Source of the DNA: Rhinopithecus roxellana
Taxonomy: Eukaryota > Chordata > Mammalia > Primates > Cercopithecidae
Reading direction: 5' to 3'
Assembly: GCF_007565055.1 (NCBI RefSeq)
Contig: NC_044555.1
Location: 40,798,235 to 40,862,234, forward strand
DNA: 64,000 nt
Notes under the pieces: model-generated
Told to the model about the DNA's origin: nothing
The model's input: only the letters and a program-made list of their open reading frames with translations
Databases searched by the model: none
Shown: piece after piece, positions 22,214-34,110 of the stretch
How the letters are laid out: the number at the start of each line of letters is the position of its first letter
Numbering within the stretch: position 1 is the stretch's first letter
Program-made: the position numbers and the translations under genes

Positions 22214-24545
22214 GAATGAATTTGCACCCCTATCTCTATCGCTACCTCCTCCTTAATGCCAGTAACTCTTAGATTTGCCCTTTGGAGGCTATTTTCTATG
22301 TCCTGTAGGCATGCTTTTTTGTTTGTTTGTTTGTTTGTTCTTTGTTCTTTTGTCTCTTCTGACTGTGTGTTTTTAAGAAGACTATCTTTAAGCTTATTAA
22401 GTCTTTATTCATCTTGATCAAATTTTCTCTTAAAAGACTCTAATTCTTTAGTATGTCAAATGCATTTTTCAGCCCCCACATTTCTTTTTGATTCTTTTTA
22501 ATTATTTCAAGATTTGTGTTTAATATATCTAATAAAATTATGAATGTCTTCTGTGTTATCTTGGATTTCTTTGAATATTCTCAACACAGCTATTTCAAAT
22601 TCTTGGTCTGAAAGGTCACATATGTATGCTTGTTCACGTTTGGTCACTGGTGACTTATTTAGTTAATTTTGTGAGGTCATGTTCTCCTTGATGGCGATGA
22701 TGCTAGTAGATGTTTTTCAGCATCTGGGCATTGAAGAATTCAGTATTTATTGTGGTCTTCTCAGTCTGGGCTTGTTTGTACCTATCCTTCTTGGGAAGGC
22801 TTTCCAGATATTTTTAAAAACTTGAATATTGTGATCTAAGCTGTGTCTGCTTTAAGGGGCACCCCAAGCCCAGTAACACTGTAGTTCTTGCAGACTCCTA
22901 GAGATACGGTCTTGATGGTCATGGACAAGGTACAGGAGAAACCTCTGAAACACCAAGCAGAGACTCTTGTTCTCTTCTCTTCCTTTCTTCCAAACAAATG
23001 GAGTCTCTCTCTATGTTCGGAGCCACCTAAAGCTGGGGGTTCAGTGACACAAGCAACCCTGATATTCTCTGGCTACAGCCAATTATTGCTCAAATCCTGT
23101 AGCTCTACAATCAGAAGGTGGCAAAGTCAGCTGTGCCTGTATCCCTTCCTTCAGAGCAGGAAGTTCACCCAAGCCGTGGATGGGTCCAGAGGTGCTGTTT
23201 GGGAGACAGAGACTACAGTCGAAAACCTTAGAAGTCTACCAGTTATTCTGTTGTACTGTGCTAAGCTGGCATTGAAACTGCAAGATGCAGTCTTTCAAAC
23301 TCTTTCCTTTTGCCAAAGGCAGAGGAACCTCACCAAGTAGCTACTGCCAGTACAGACCATGAGGACGGCTGTCAGACTACCACCAGTGTTCCTGAAAGCC
23401 CAAAGGCTCTTAAGTCAGCTTGTGGTGAATGCTGCCTGGACTAAGACTCACCCGTCAGGGCAGTGGGCTCCCCTCTGTCTCAGGGAAGATTCAGAGATGA
23501 CATCCAAGAGTCAAGTCCTGGAAATGGAGACTCAACAGCCTGCATGATGCTCTACCCCTCTGTGGCCTTGCTGGTACCCAAAGTCAGCAAGTTTCAGTGT
23601 TTCTTTCACTCATGATCTTAGACATAGTACCTGAGTATTGCTGCTGGTTATTCAAGGTCTAAGGACTCTTCAGTTAGCAGGTAAGGAAGTCTGGAAAGAT
23701 TGGGCTCCTTCCTTCAAGGCAGCAGGTTCCCTTCTGACCCAGGCTGTGTCTAGAATTGTTGTTTGGGATGGGGTCCAGATGACTCTGACCAATGTTCTAT
23801 CCTGCTACTGCTGAATTCATTTCCAAGATGTAAGTAAAAGTCGTCTCCACTCTTCCCTCTCCTTCATAAAGTGGATGGAAGGGGTCTCTTTTGGAGGTAT
23901 GAGGCACGCAGCCTTAGGTTAGGGGGAGGGCTGATGCCAGCACTTCCTAAGCCTCCCGATCTGGTATCTCAGTAGGTCATGTGTCCGCCTAGTTCACTGT
24001 CTGTGGGCCTATTTTAGCACAAGGACTTGCCTAAGAGTTGCAATCCTTCTAATCCAGACTGCCTTTCAAATTTACTTAAGAGATCCAGTACGTTTTCACG
24101 ATTGGTGGCAAGATTTATGGGAGCTCAAGTTACAACCATTGGGATCCATTATTCCCCGCTAGCTAGAGCTTGTTTAAATGCTACCTCTATGGGCAGCCAT
24201 CAGGTTAGGTGAGTTCAGTTTTCCCTTCTGCTCTAATAGGAAAGCGCTGAGTTCACACAATTGCTCTGCTCTCCCTACTCCAGTACCCAGAGATGCCCTC
24301 AGTACCACACTGCTGCTTCTGGTGGTGGCAGAGGGGTGGCATCCATGATTCAAGACTGTTTTGTTCTATCTCTTCAGTGCCATTTTCAGTGATATGATGT
24401 CACAGCCGGGTACTATGAAGGTTCACTTGATTTTTGGTACTTATAAAGTTTTTTTTTTTTTTTTTCCTGTGTAGATAGTTGTTACATTGGGGTCCATGTG
24501 AAGGGGATGACCAGTGGAGCCTTCTATTCTGTCATTTTCCTCCAC
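22214..24545 (-). mobile_element. L1-B, 5' part (ORF1 start and 5'UTR)
   Basis: It continues L1-B beyond L1-C. The rest of ORF1 is followed by a long, GC-richer 5'UTR of L1M/L1PB type. Its far end, read on the minus strand, is GACAGAATAGAAGGCTCCAC preceded by an L1 5' end, close to 24545. The three L1-B parts add up to about 6.85 kb, a full-length element. Antisense ORFs here (22888-23340) carry no known domain. A 16-base T run lies at about 24450-24465. Confidence 0.8.
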
Positions 24546-27329
24546 CTCTTCCTTGAAAACACTTTCAATAAAATCAACATCCCTTCATGATAGAAACCAT
24601 CAACAAATGAAGCAAAAAAGGAACAAGCCTCAAAATATAAAAAGCCATTTATGACAAACCCACAGTCAACATTATACAAAATAGGAAAAAGCTGGAAGTT
24701 TTCCTCTTGAAAACTGAAACAAGACAAGGATGCTCATTCTCACTACTACTATTCAACATTCTGGAAGTTCTTCTGAAAAAGATCTGGAAGTTCTAGTCAG
24801 AAAAATCTGACAAGATAAATAAATAAAAGGAATTTCAAATTTTAAAAATGTCAAATTATTTCTCATCACTAATGATACTATTCTATACCTAAAAAACCCA
24901 AAAGACTCAACCAAAAGACTCCTGGAACTGATAAACGACTCAGTAAAGTCCCACAATTAAAAAAATCAATGTACAAAGATTAGTGGCATTTCTATTACAC
25001 CAGTAATATTCATGCTGAGATCAAAATTAAGAAAGCTATCTCATTTACATTTTCCATAAAAAGTAAAATGCCTGGGAATACATCTAACCAAGGAGATGAA
25101 TGAATTCTATAAAGAGAACTACAAAATACTGCTGAAAAACTTCACAGATAACAAAAAGAAATGGAAAAACATTCCGTGCTCATAGACTGAAAGAATAAAT
25201 ATCATTAAAGTGCCCATACCACCCAAAGCAATCTACAGATTCAATGTTATTCCAATCAAACTACTAAAGTCATTACTTTTCAATGAATTACAAAAACTAA
25301 TTCCAAAATTTATATGGAACCAGTAGCCTGTATGGCCAAGGAAATCCAAAGCAAAAACAAACAAACGGAAAACTGGAGTCATCACATCACCTGACTTCAA
25401 ACTATATTATAAGGCTAGAGCAATAAAATGGTACTTTACATGAATGATACTATTACTAAAACAGACACTTAGACCAATGGAAAAAGTAGAGAACCCAGAA
25501 ATAAAGCCACAGACCTACGGCCATGTGATCTTCAACAAAGTCAACAACAATCAGCAACTGAAAAGGGACTCCTTATTCAGTAAGTGGTGCTGGGATGACT
25601 GGCTAGCCATATACACAATGAAACTGGATTTCTATCTTTCAGCACATACGAAAGTTAACTCAAGTTGGATTAATGAATTAATCCAACTATGATTCCTGTG
25701 AGAAAATAAAGAAAAACTATTCTGGACATTGGCCTTAAAAAAGAATTTATAAGTCCTCAAAAGCAATTGCAACAAAAACAAATATTCACAAGTGGAACCT
25801 AATTAAGCTAAAGAGCTTCTGCACAGCTAAAGAAACAATCAAGACAGTAAACAGACAACCTACAGAATGGAGACATTATTCACAAACTATGTGTGATGGT
25901 TAATACTAGATGTCAAGTTTACTGGATTGAGTGATGTCTAGATGGCTGGTAAAGTATTGTTTCTGGGTGTGTCTGTGTGGGTGTTGCCAGAGGAGATAGA
26001 CATTTGTGTCAGAGGACTGGGAGAGGATGACCTACCCTGAATGTGGGTGGGCACCATCCAGTTGGTTGCCAGTGTGGCTAGAACAAAGCAGGCAGAAGAG
26101 GGTATAAGCTGGCTTGCTACATCTTCTGGCTCTCTCTTTCTTCCTGTGCCAGATTCTTGCTTCCACTCCTCCTGACCTTGGACATCAGACTTCAGGTTCT
26201 TAGGACTCTGGGACTTGTACCAGTGATTTCCTGGAGGCTCTTGGGCTTTGCCACAAACTGCAAACTGCACTGTCAGCTTTCCTGGCTTTGAGGCTTTTAG
26301 ACTTGGACTGGGCTACTAACAGCTTTTCTCTTTCCTCAGCTTGCAGACTGCCTGTTGTGTGATTTCGCCTGGTAATCATGTGAGCAAAATCTCCGTAATA
26401 AACTACTGTTGGTGATTTCTCTCTGGCATATCCTGGCTAATACCCTATGCCTCTAACAAACATATAGTATCCAGTATCTATAAGAAACTTAAAGAATTCA
26501 ATAAGCAAAATACAAATATAACCCCAGTAGAAAGTGGGCACTTTCAAAAGAAGATGCACAAGTGGCCAACAAACATAAGAAAAAATGTTCAGCATCACTA
26601 ATCATCACAGAAATGCAAATCAAAACCAAATGGGATGCCATCCAATACTAGTCAGAATGACTATTGTTGAAAAGTCAAAAAACAAAAGATGCTGGTGAGG
26701 CTGCAGAGATAATGAGACACTTATACACTGTTGGTGGGAATGCCAATTAGTTTAGCCACTGTGAAAAGCAGTATGGAGATTTCTCAAAGAGCTTAAAATG
26801 GCATTACCATTCAGCCCAGCAATCTTATTACTGAGTATATTTCCAAAAGAAAACGAATTGTTCAACCAAAAAGACACGTGCACTTGCATGTTGACATGGC
26901 ACTATTCACAATAGCAGAGACATGGAATCCACCTAGAGGCGCATCAATGATGGTTTGGATAAAGATATTGTGATACATATACACCATGGAATATTAAGCA
27001 CTCATTAAAAAGAAGGAAATTATATCCTTTGCAACAACATGGATGCATCTGGAGGCCGTTATCTGAAATGAATTAACACAGGAACAAAACCTAATACCAC
27101 ATGTTCTGACTTATAAGTGGGAACTAAACATTGGGTACTCATGGATATAAAGATGGCAAAAGTAGACACTGAGGACTACTAGACAGGAGAGGGCAAGAGC
27201 GGGGCAAGGTTTGAAATACTAACTTATTGGACACTGTGCTCTCTTTCTGGGTGATAGGAACAATCATGCATTGAACATCAGCATCATGCTGCACATATAC
27301 CCTCTGAATATTAAAAAAAAAAAAAAAAA
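24546..27329 (+). mobile_element. L1-A, 3' half (ORF2 and 3'UTR)
   Basis: The reverse-transcriptase region resumes at 'gaaaacactttcaataaaatc', just where the left half stopped, and runs through the ORF2 C-terminal region to a 3'UTR and an A17 tail (27313-27329). An MLT2A-like LTR interrupts it. Imperfect duplications, GGCAATTATGAAATCATAAT (from 4431) and GGAATTAAAAAAATTGTAAT (from 27334), are likely decayed target sites of L1-A. Only short ORFs survive (25444-25692). Confidence 0.8.
25892..26444 (+). mobile_element. MLT2A-like solo LTR (ERVL)
   Basis: It starts TGTGATGGTTAATACTAGAT and contains CTGGGTGTGTCTGTGTGGGT and GGGTGGGCACCATCCAGTTG, matching the MLT2A type of ERVL LTR. It ends GGCTAATACC. 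The flanks are a perfect 5-bp duplication, CTATG at 25887-25891 and 26445-26449, as expected for ERVL. The L1-A sequence is continuous on either side. AATAAA near the 3' end is the probable LTR polyadenylation signal. Confidence 0.88.
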
Positions 27330-27354
27330 CCTTGGAATTAAAAAAATTGTAATT

Positions 27355-27600
27355 GTAGAACTTAACAAGACTTTGTCCATAATTAATGGAACATACTGAA
27401 ACATATAGATATTAAAAAAATAGTATGAGCAATTTTAACCCAATTGGTATCTATAGAACATGACATTCTAAAATTGCATAATACACATTTTTGAAGTGTA
27501 CATTATATGTTAATTAAGATGGACCTTAGTTTGTTCCACAAAACAAATCTCAATTCATGTATAAGGATTTAAATTGGAGAGATTGTTCTCTGTTAAAAAC
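27355..27600 (+). mobile_element. Old L1M ORF2 fragment (outer layer of the nest, right part)
   Basis: After L1-A and its target copy the sequence reads as the continuation of the L1M endonuclease region that broke off near 4445. ATCTATAGAACATGACATTC corresponds to the L1M block for a Tyr-Arg-Thr-Leu/Leu-His segment, and CCACAAAACAAATCTCAATT to the next one. Divergence is high and the right edge is unclear. Confidence 0.5.
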
Positions 27601-30102
27601 AGGATTGATTAGAACTGTATAATATTGGGAGACAGTTATTCATGGGTTAATTGCCTTTATTCCTTTATTGTGAGCAAAGGAATTAACCATTTTTATTATT
27701 CTCTATCTTACCAAGGCTGCCTACTTGCAAACAGCCTGTGCAAAAAGATTGTTATTACCTTCATGGCAGATGGAAGATTCATTTTCTGACTAGCAGAATT
27801 AAAAAGCAAACAAACAAAAAAAGTATCACTCCAGGGCAAAGACTGGGCATCTTTTCTAGCCGTCACCTACAAGGTTAGGGTTTCCTAGACTCTGAGTTCT
27901 TCAGCTGTGAACATAAATTCACTACTTGCACAGCATCCAACTGGGTCTGCCACCACATTTCCTCTGTATGGTAGGGAGAACAAGGGGGGGACCCTTGCAA
28001 ACATGAAGGTCATGCTGCCTGCTCTGCCATTAGTAATCTATTCTTTTGTCTCTGACCTGGGACTCTTGCCTTCTCTCAGCGTCTATTTTCTCTCTCAGCG
28101 TCTATGAAACAAATTAATATGTGTGCTTTTAGGTAGAGTAAAATCTAAAAGTCTTCACAATTCTTGATAGTTTTGGCAATGAAGATGGTATCTCAATGGC
28201 GACATGACTTTCTGCAAGAGAAAAGATTCACAGACATGAGAAATCCTCCTGGGATCAGGTAGCAAATGTTCTTGACAAGAGGTGAGTAAGTTAAGGGTAA
28301 AGGTATCTTGGTGTTCTACCTTTTAATGAGGCTGAGTTTGGATAGGTAGGATAAAGACAGACTGCCTAAATTTTGTTTTTCACTATTCTCTAGGCAGGGA
28401 GAGAAGGCATCCATTTGTCTCTAATGCTGATATAGAGCTTTAGTTTGACCAATAAAACAGTTCATTTACTTGCAATGTTAAGAGGTGAATAGGCTCCAGG
28501 AAAAAGTAAATTTGTGTTAATTACTGGTGCAATGTCGTTCTCTTTGTTCATGCCCTCTAATCTCTCATTCTTCCTCTACCAAAACCTCAGTTTAAGGAAA
28601 ACAAGAACAACAACAACACACGAGTATTCTGGAAACTTGAGAGAATGTGTAGACTAAAACTTTTGTGGTTATGTTAGATTCAGATGCCTCAGTCACCATC
28701 CTATCTGTGTCCATGGAGAATAGAAACATCCTAATTCAACAAGTGATCTTTGTGCAGTATTTATAGTAGGGGGGAAAAAATGAACATAAACTTGTGGCTG
28801 AAGCCTTTTGACTAATTCAATGTGTTTCTTTCAGTTTCTTCTAAATCTGAATATATAGCAGAAATGAATATGCTTTATTATTGCACTTTGTGCCATAGAG
28901 GATTAACTTTTGGAAGTAACAGCTACACATAGAGGAGTGCTAGGAAGACAAACTCCCCTTCTATTTCTGCCAGTTGAGTTTGTCAGTATTTAATATAAGT
29001 GTCTCTTACTTCTAATGTCCAACATTTTCAATATATAGAGAATATCCTGCCAATTAAGAAGACACAGTCTTAATAGCACTGACTGTGATATTATTTTACC
29101 TCTGCCAAAAGGATAATCTGATAAACCTCATCAAGGACCTACTTGCCTAATATATTTTCTTGGGACAACGTGAGTGAATTCACAATACTCAATCCCTATC
29201 ACATGCCTTAAAAAGGCTTTCTCTTCACTTCCTCTACCCTTCTACCAAAACAAATCCTAGCATCTTATTAAGGTTTATGAGTCTTAGAAGCTATACCCAA
29301 AAAGTCAAGGTTCTCCAGAGAAACAGAACCAGTAGTGCTGAGACAACTGTATAGCTGCATGTGAAAGAATGAAGTTGACCCCTTACTTCACACCATATAC
29401 AAAATAAATAAAAACAAAACAAAACTCAAAATGAATCAAAAACCTAACTTCAATGTAAAAGTTAAAAGTGAAAAAGAAAATTCCTTGCAAAAAACGGGTA
29501 GCAATGTTAGTTCCATATGATGCAATTGGTTGAGATATATTATAGCTCACTTAATTTATGGATAACTCTTGTTACTTCTTCCTGCCTTCACTCTTTTTTT
29601 CTTTTTCTTTTTATTCATTTTTTTCTGTAGAGTATCCCACAATCTGAATTGTTGTGGTCTCAATATTCTAGTGCTATTATATAATATCTTATCCTGTAAA
29701 TGTTTCTGGCAAATTTATGTCCTACATGAATACTCAGACTCAGAGATGGTTTTTGACTCTTAATTACTTCATAGGTGGTGTTGCATTCTTTCATTATTAA
29801 ATGTGTGAAGTCTAGTTGCTCTTTTGTGAATTTAGCAGCCATTTATGATCAATGTCCAAGTAAATTAATTCATTAAAGTTCACAAAATTGTGGTACTAAA
29901 ATTGTTTCAACAATAAATATAAATGTATTCTGGTTTCCTCTTGCTGAAACTTATTTGTATATATTAATTGTTAAGTTTGGTCATTGCTTTGTGAAATTGA
30001 TAATTTTGGTACCTTTAGAATCATCTCCATTGGTTATTTTTTCACTTGTATTTATTTACTTTTTATTAGTTTAACTCATTGAATGGTATAGCATCATATG
30101 TT
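27601..30102. other. Mostly unassigned DNA
   Basis: No gene, ORF over 66 codons or clear repeat is seen over most of this stretch. A short L1-like ORF2 piece lies at about 29375-29480 (CTTACTTCACACCATATAC). TCTCCAGAGAAACAGAACC near 29312 is a motif common at LTR ends, but no LTR is recognisable around it. A 15-base motif (TCTCTCAGCGTCTAT) is repeated at about 28074 and 28091. Confidence 0.5.
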
Positions 30103-30113
30103 AAAAGACCCAA

Positions 30114-30406
30114 GGCCAGGTGTGGTGGCTCATGCCTGTAATCCCAACGCTTTGGGAGGCCAAGGCGAGAGGATCACCTGAGGTCAGAAGTTTGAAACCA
30201 GCCTGGCCAACATGATGAAATCCCATCTCTACTAAAAATACAAAAGTTAGCTGGGTGTGGTGGTTGGCACCTGTAATCCCAGCTCCTGGGGAGGCTGAGG
30301 CAGGAGAATCTCTTGAACCCAGGAGGCGGAGGTTGCAGTGAGCCAGGATTGTGCCATTGCACTCCAGCCTGGGCAACAGAGCAAGACTCCATCTCAGAAG
30401 AAAAGA
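30114..30406 (+). mobile_element. AluS-like copy
   Basis: A full dimeric Alu starting GGCCAGGTGTGGTGGCTCAT with an A/G-interrupted tail. Flanking duplications are AAAAGACCCAA (30103-30113) and AAAAGACCCGA (about 30407-30417). Confidence 0.93.
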
Positions 30407-30544
30407 AAAAGACCCGAAGGAAAGAAGATAGGCAAAATGAGGACTAATAAAATATTTTGCAAACTTATATAATGAATAACTTAATATAGAATATATAAAG
30501 AACTTTTATAATTGGGAATGGTTAATATATTAAAAAATATGTAG

Positions 30545-30850
30545 TTATAAAGAATGATTAAGACCTAGTATTTTATATACAGCAGAGTGGCTACAGTTAA
30601 TAATAATTGAATTGTACATTTTAAAATAAATAAAAAATATATATAATTAGATTGTTTCTAATAAAATGGATACTTAGCAGATAAATAACCCTTTTTCATA
30701 ATGTGATTATTTCTTGTCACATGACTGTGTCAAAGTATTTCATGTACCTTATGAATATATATACCTACTGTGTACCCACAAAAAATCAAATATATAAATA
30801 CATGCATTAATTTTAAAAATAAAATTATAAAATGAAAATTTAAAAAAACC
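30545..30850 (+). mobile_element. L1M 3'UTR fragment
   Basis: It reads as an L1M-type 3'UTR: GGCTACAGTTAATAATAATT, then TATTTCATGTACCTTATGAA and CTGTGTACCCACAAAAAATC, ending in an A-rich tail. Confidence 0.7.
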
Positions 30851-31239
30851 TGAGAATGGAGTGTAAAGCCTGCAAACACAATTTTGGAGTTGAGGGGAAT
30901 TACATAATCCCTACATCATGTCTTCTTTAAATTTTCTGGTTTGTTTTGTGACCACAATTCTATTTTATTTACACTTATACATATCAGGTATTGTAGGAGA
31001 GAGGAATTGAGCAGAACAATTGACTTTTTGTTGCTTAAAATTTAAAAAAGGAAATGGATTCAGGAAGAAGGTAGAATTGATAAACTCTTCAAAGCAGTGT
31101 GGGTTTTTTTAGTCATGGATATCACATTACTAAAATGCCAGGAGAAGGCATTGCTTATCATGTTTTCTACATGTTACGCTCCCCTGCTCCCCTAAAGCAC
31201 ATATACAACAACGACCTCCCAAAGAAAAGGTCTAAGGAC

Positions 31240-31565
31240 TGAGTATTATGTCTAGGGCTAAAAGTCCATGGTCAAGATGCCAGCTAATTTAGTTTCTAAG
31301 GAGGGTTTTCCTCGTGGCTTGTAGACAGCTTCCTTATCTCTGTGTACTCACATGAACTCTTCTCTCTGGATCTGTGGAACTTTCTGGTGTTTGTTTTATA
31401 AGGACACTAATCCTGTTGAATCAGCAGCCCATCCTTATGAACCCATTTTAGAGTAACTACCACCTTATGAGCCCTATTTCCAAATAGACTAACATTTGGG
31501 GTTAGGTCTTCAACATAGGGAGTGGGAAGGAGCACAGTTTAGTCCATAGTGAAGTCCAAGATGAA
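31240..31565 (-). mobile_element. MLT1-like MaLR LTR
   Basis: Read on the minus strand it follows the MLT1 order. On the plus strand one sees AAGTCCATGGTCAAGATGCC, then TTATAAGGACACTAATCCTG, TTTCCAAATAGACTAACATT and ACAGTTTAGTCCATAG. These are the reverse of MLT1 blocks. It is diverged and no target-site duplication was found. Confidence 0.65.
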
Positions 31566-31599
31566 GTTACACATTTAGAAGTCATAAGCATTTTATTTT

Positions 31600-31800
31600 T
31601 TTGCTTTACAACTTTAAAAAAATTTTATTGATACATAATAGTTGTACACATTTATGGAATATGTATATAATTTTGATACAAGCATATACTATATAATGGT
31701 CAAATGTGAATCATTGAAACATCTACCACCTCAAATATTTATCATTTCTTTCCATTAGAAACACTCCAAATCTCTTCTAACTATTACAAGCATTTAGTTT
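31600..31800 (-). mobile_element. L1M 3'UTR fragment
   Basis: The reverse of an L1MA/L1MB 3'UTR: TTTATTGATACATAATAGTT, ATTTATGGAATATGTATAT and CTACCACCTCAAATATTTAT in order. Confidence 0.75.
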
Positions 31801-32039
31801 TTGAAGCCATATGAATAGATAAGATGGTCTAGGAAAAACAATTATTTAAAGAGAGAAGAGTGGAGTGCCTTTTGCAGAAAACTGAGGAACATCAAGATGT
31901 AATGGAAGATCAGAATACAAATAGAACACAAAATATAGAGTAGAAGCAGTTTGGAGATAATTTTATTATTAAACCTATCATTATGTGAACTTTATTAAAT
32001 AGTAACTACTTTTATCATCAGAGCAGGTCATACATTTCA

Positions 32040-34110
32040 GATCAGTGACTCAGATTACTGCATAGTCCCTGCACACACAGGGTTTGTGTTCTAGTGAGGA
32101 AAAGAGAAAGAATAAACAAGTCAATATATAATACACTTTCAAATATTAAGTACAAGGAAAGCAAAATCATAGAGTGTGGTTATCAGTAATATGCGAGATA
32201 TGGGATGTTTTATTCAAAGTGATCAGGAGAGATCACTCTGGATAAGTAACATTTGAACAGAGATCTAATTATAAAATGAGGGTAGGAGCCATGCAATACT
32301 TTAGAAAACGGGCACCTTGCAGACGCAACCTCATGTGCAAAGATCCAGAGATGAGAGAGTAGTTGGTATGCTAAAAAGAAAACAAGAAATATAATGTGAG
32401 TGAGGTTGGGGAGTTAGTGGGAGAATTGTAGAGAGTATAGTTAGGAGGTAGTCTGGAGCACGTCGTACTAGAACCTTATAAGCCAAAGCATGTTTGGGGT
32501 ATTCTATTCTGAGTTTGATGGAACTTACTTTATTAAAAATTTTTTAAAACTATACTTTAAGTTCTGGGATACATGCGCAGAATGTTCAGGTTTATTACGT
32601 AGGTATACATATGCCATAGTGTTTTGCCGCACCCATCAACTCATCATCTACATTAGGTATTTCCCCTAATGCCATCCCTCCCCTTGTCGCCCACCCTCCG
32701 ACAGGCCCCTGTGTGTGATGTTCCCCTTCTTGTGCTCATATGTTCTCATTGTTCAACTCTCACTTATAAGTGAGAACATGTGGTGTTTGGTTTTCTGTTC
32801 CTGTGTTAGTTTGCTGAGAATGATGGTTTCCAGCTTCATCCATGTCCCTGCAAAGGACATGAACTCACTCTTTTTTATGGCTGCATAGTATTCCATGGTG
32901 CATATGTGCCACATTTTCTTTATCCAGTCTAACAATGGTGGGCATTTGGATTGGTTCCAAGTCTTTGCTATTGTGAATAATGTTGCAATAAACATACATA
33001 TGCATGTGTCTTTATAGTAAAACGATTTATAATCCTTTGGTTTTATACCCAGTAATGGGATTGCTGGGTCAAATAGTATTTCTAGTTCTGGATCCTTGAG
33101 GCATTGCCACACTGTCTTCCACAATGGTTGAACTAATTTACACTCCCACCAACAGTGTAAAAGCGTTTCTATTTCTCCACATCCTCTCCAGCATCTGTTG
33201 TTTCCTGACTTTTTAATGATCACCATTCTAACTGGCATGAGATGGCATCTCATTGCGGTTTTGATCTGCATTTCTCTAATGACCAGTGATGATGAGGGTT
33301 TTTTTTAATATGTTTGTTGGCCGCATAAATGTCTTCTTTTGAAAAGTGTCTGAACAGGAACTTACTTTTTAAAAAAATCAGCATGCCTCCTCTAGAAAAT
33401 CAAATGAGTGTGTGTACAGGTAGCAAGGCCAGGAAGAGTTGTAAGATCTAGTGAGTTCTGATAGGAAGTATTCCAATAGTGCAAGTTCGTGTGATGCTGG
33501 CTTGAGCCAGAGTAATATTAAAATAAAAGTGGAGTCATTGGTGTTGGGATATATTTTGGAAGCAAAATGAAAAGACGTGAATAAATGAGATATAAGATGT
33601 GATGCAGAGAGGAGGCGAGGATGACTTAAATTTTGGGCCTGAGTAATTTGGTGTATAGCAGTAGCATTTACATTAGAAGTGAAATAATAGTATAAGGGTA
33701 TATGTGCTAATTTTGAAGAGAAAGCAATATTAGCATATTGGACCTGAGAAGTTTGAGGTTTCCATTAAAGTGAAGAAGTCTAGAGCTCAGGCAAAAGAGA
33801 GGGGCCAAAGATATATAGTTTGGAAATTATCAAAATGAACACGCTATTTGAAATCATTCAAATGATGAGAACATCTATGGTGAAAGTATGTACAGAGAAA
33901 ATAAGGGAGTTTATTGGTTGAAGAGATGGTCTAAATTTTGCAAAGGAGGCTAAGGTGGAACAACTAATGAAGAGGGAAGTAAAAAAGAGGATGATGTTCT
34001 GGAAGGCAATGGAAGAAAAATGTCAAGAAAGGGTGACAGATCAACTGTGTCAAGTGTTGTGAGACTAGGTAAGATAAAAACAAAGGTGGCTCTCGTGTTT
34101 TGCCTTCTAG
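32040..34110 (+). repeat. Probable ancient interspersed repeat, family not named, split by an L1
   Basis: The phrases GGAGAGATCACTCTGGATAA, ATTTGAACAGAGATCTAATT, GGATGACTTAAATTTTGGGC and CAGATCAACTGTGTCAAGTG occur in an order I associate with a widespread old mammalian repeat. I cannot name the family with confidence. The 5'-truncated L1 at 32540-33356 inserted into it. No ORF of interest is present. Confidence 0.4.
32540..33356 (-). mobile_element. 5'-truncated L1PA/L1PB copy with target-site duplication
   Basis: An 817-bp L1 3' end carrying the ORF2 C-terminal region and 3'UTR. GGAACTTACTTT plus an A-rich extension occurs at 32520-32539 and 33357-33375, a target-site duplication with one difference. 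A 172-codon frame (32753-33271) is still open and includes the Cys-rich segment CWRGCGEIETLLHCWWEC, ending FSLISES. A truncated L1 has no promoter, so this is a pseudogene fragment. Confidence 0.92.

Noticed and set aside
22888..23547. 150- and 62-codon plus-strand ORFs
   Set aside because: They are antisense to the L1-B 5'UTR, with no domain and no related neighbour.
30101..30392. ORFs with phrases such as SPASASQVAGITG on the minus strand (also at 37268, 37637, 38925, 53421, 61538)
   Set aside because: These are translated Alu sequences, not genes.
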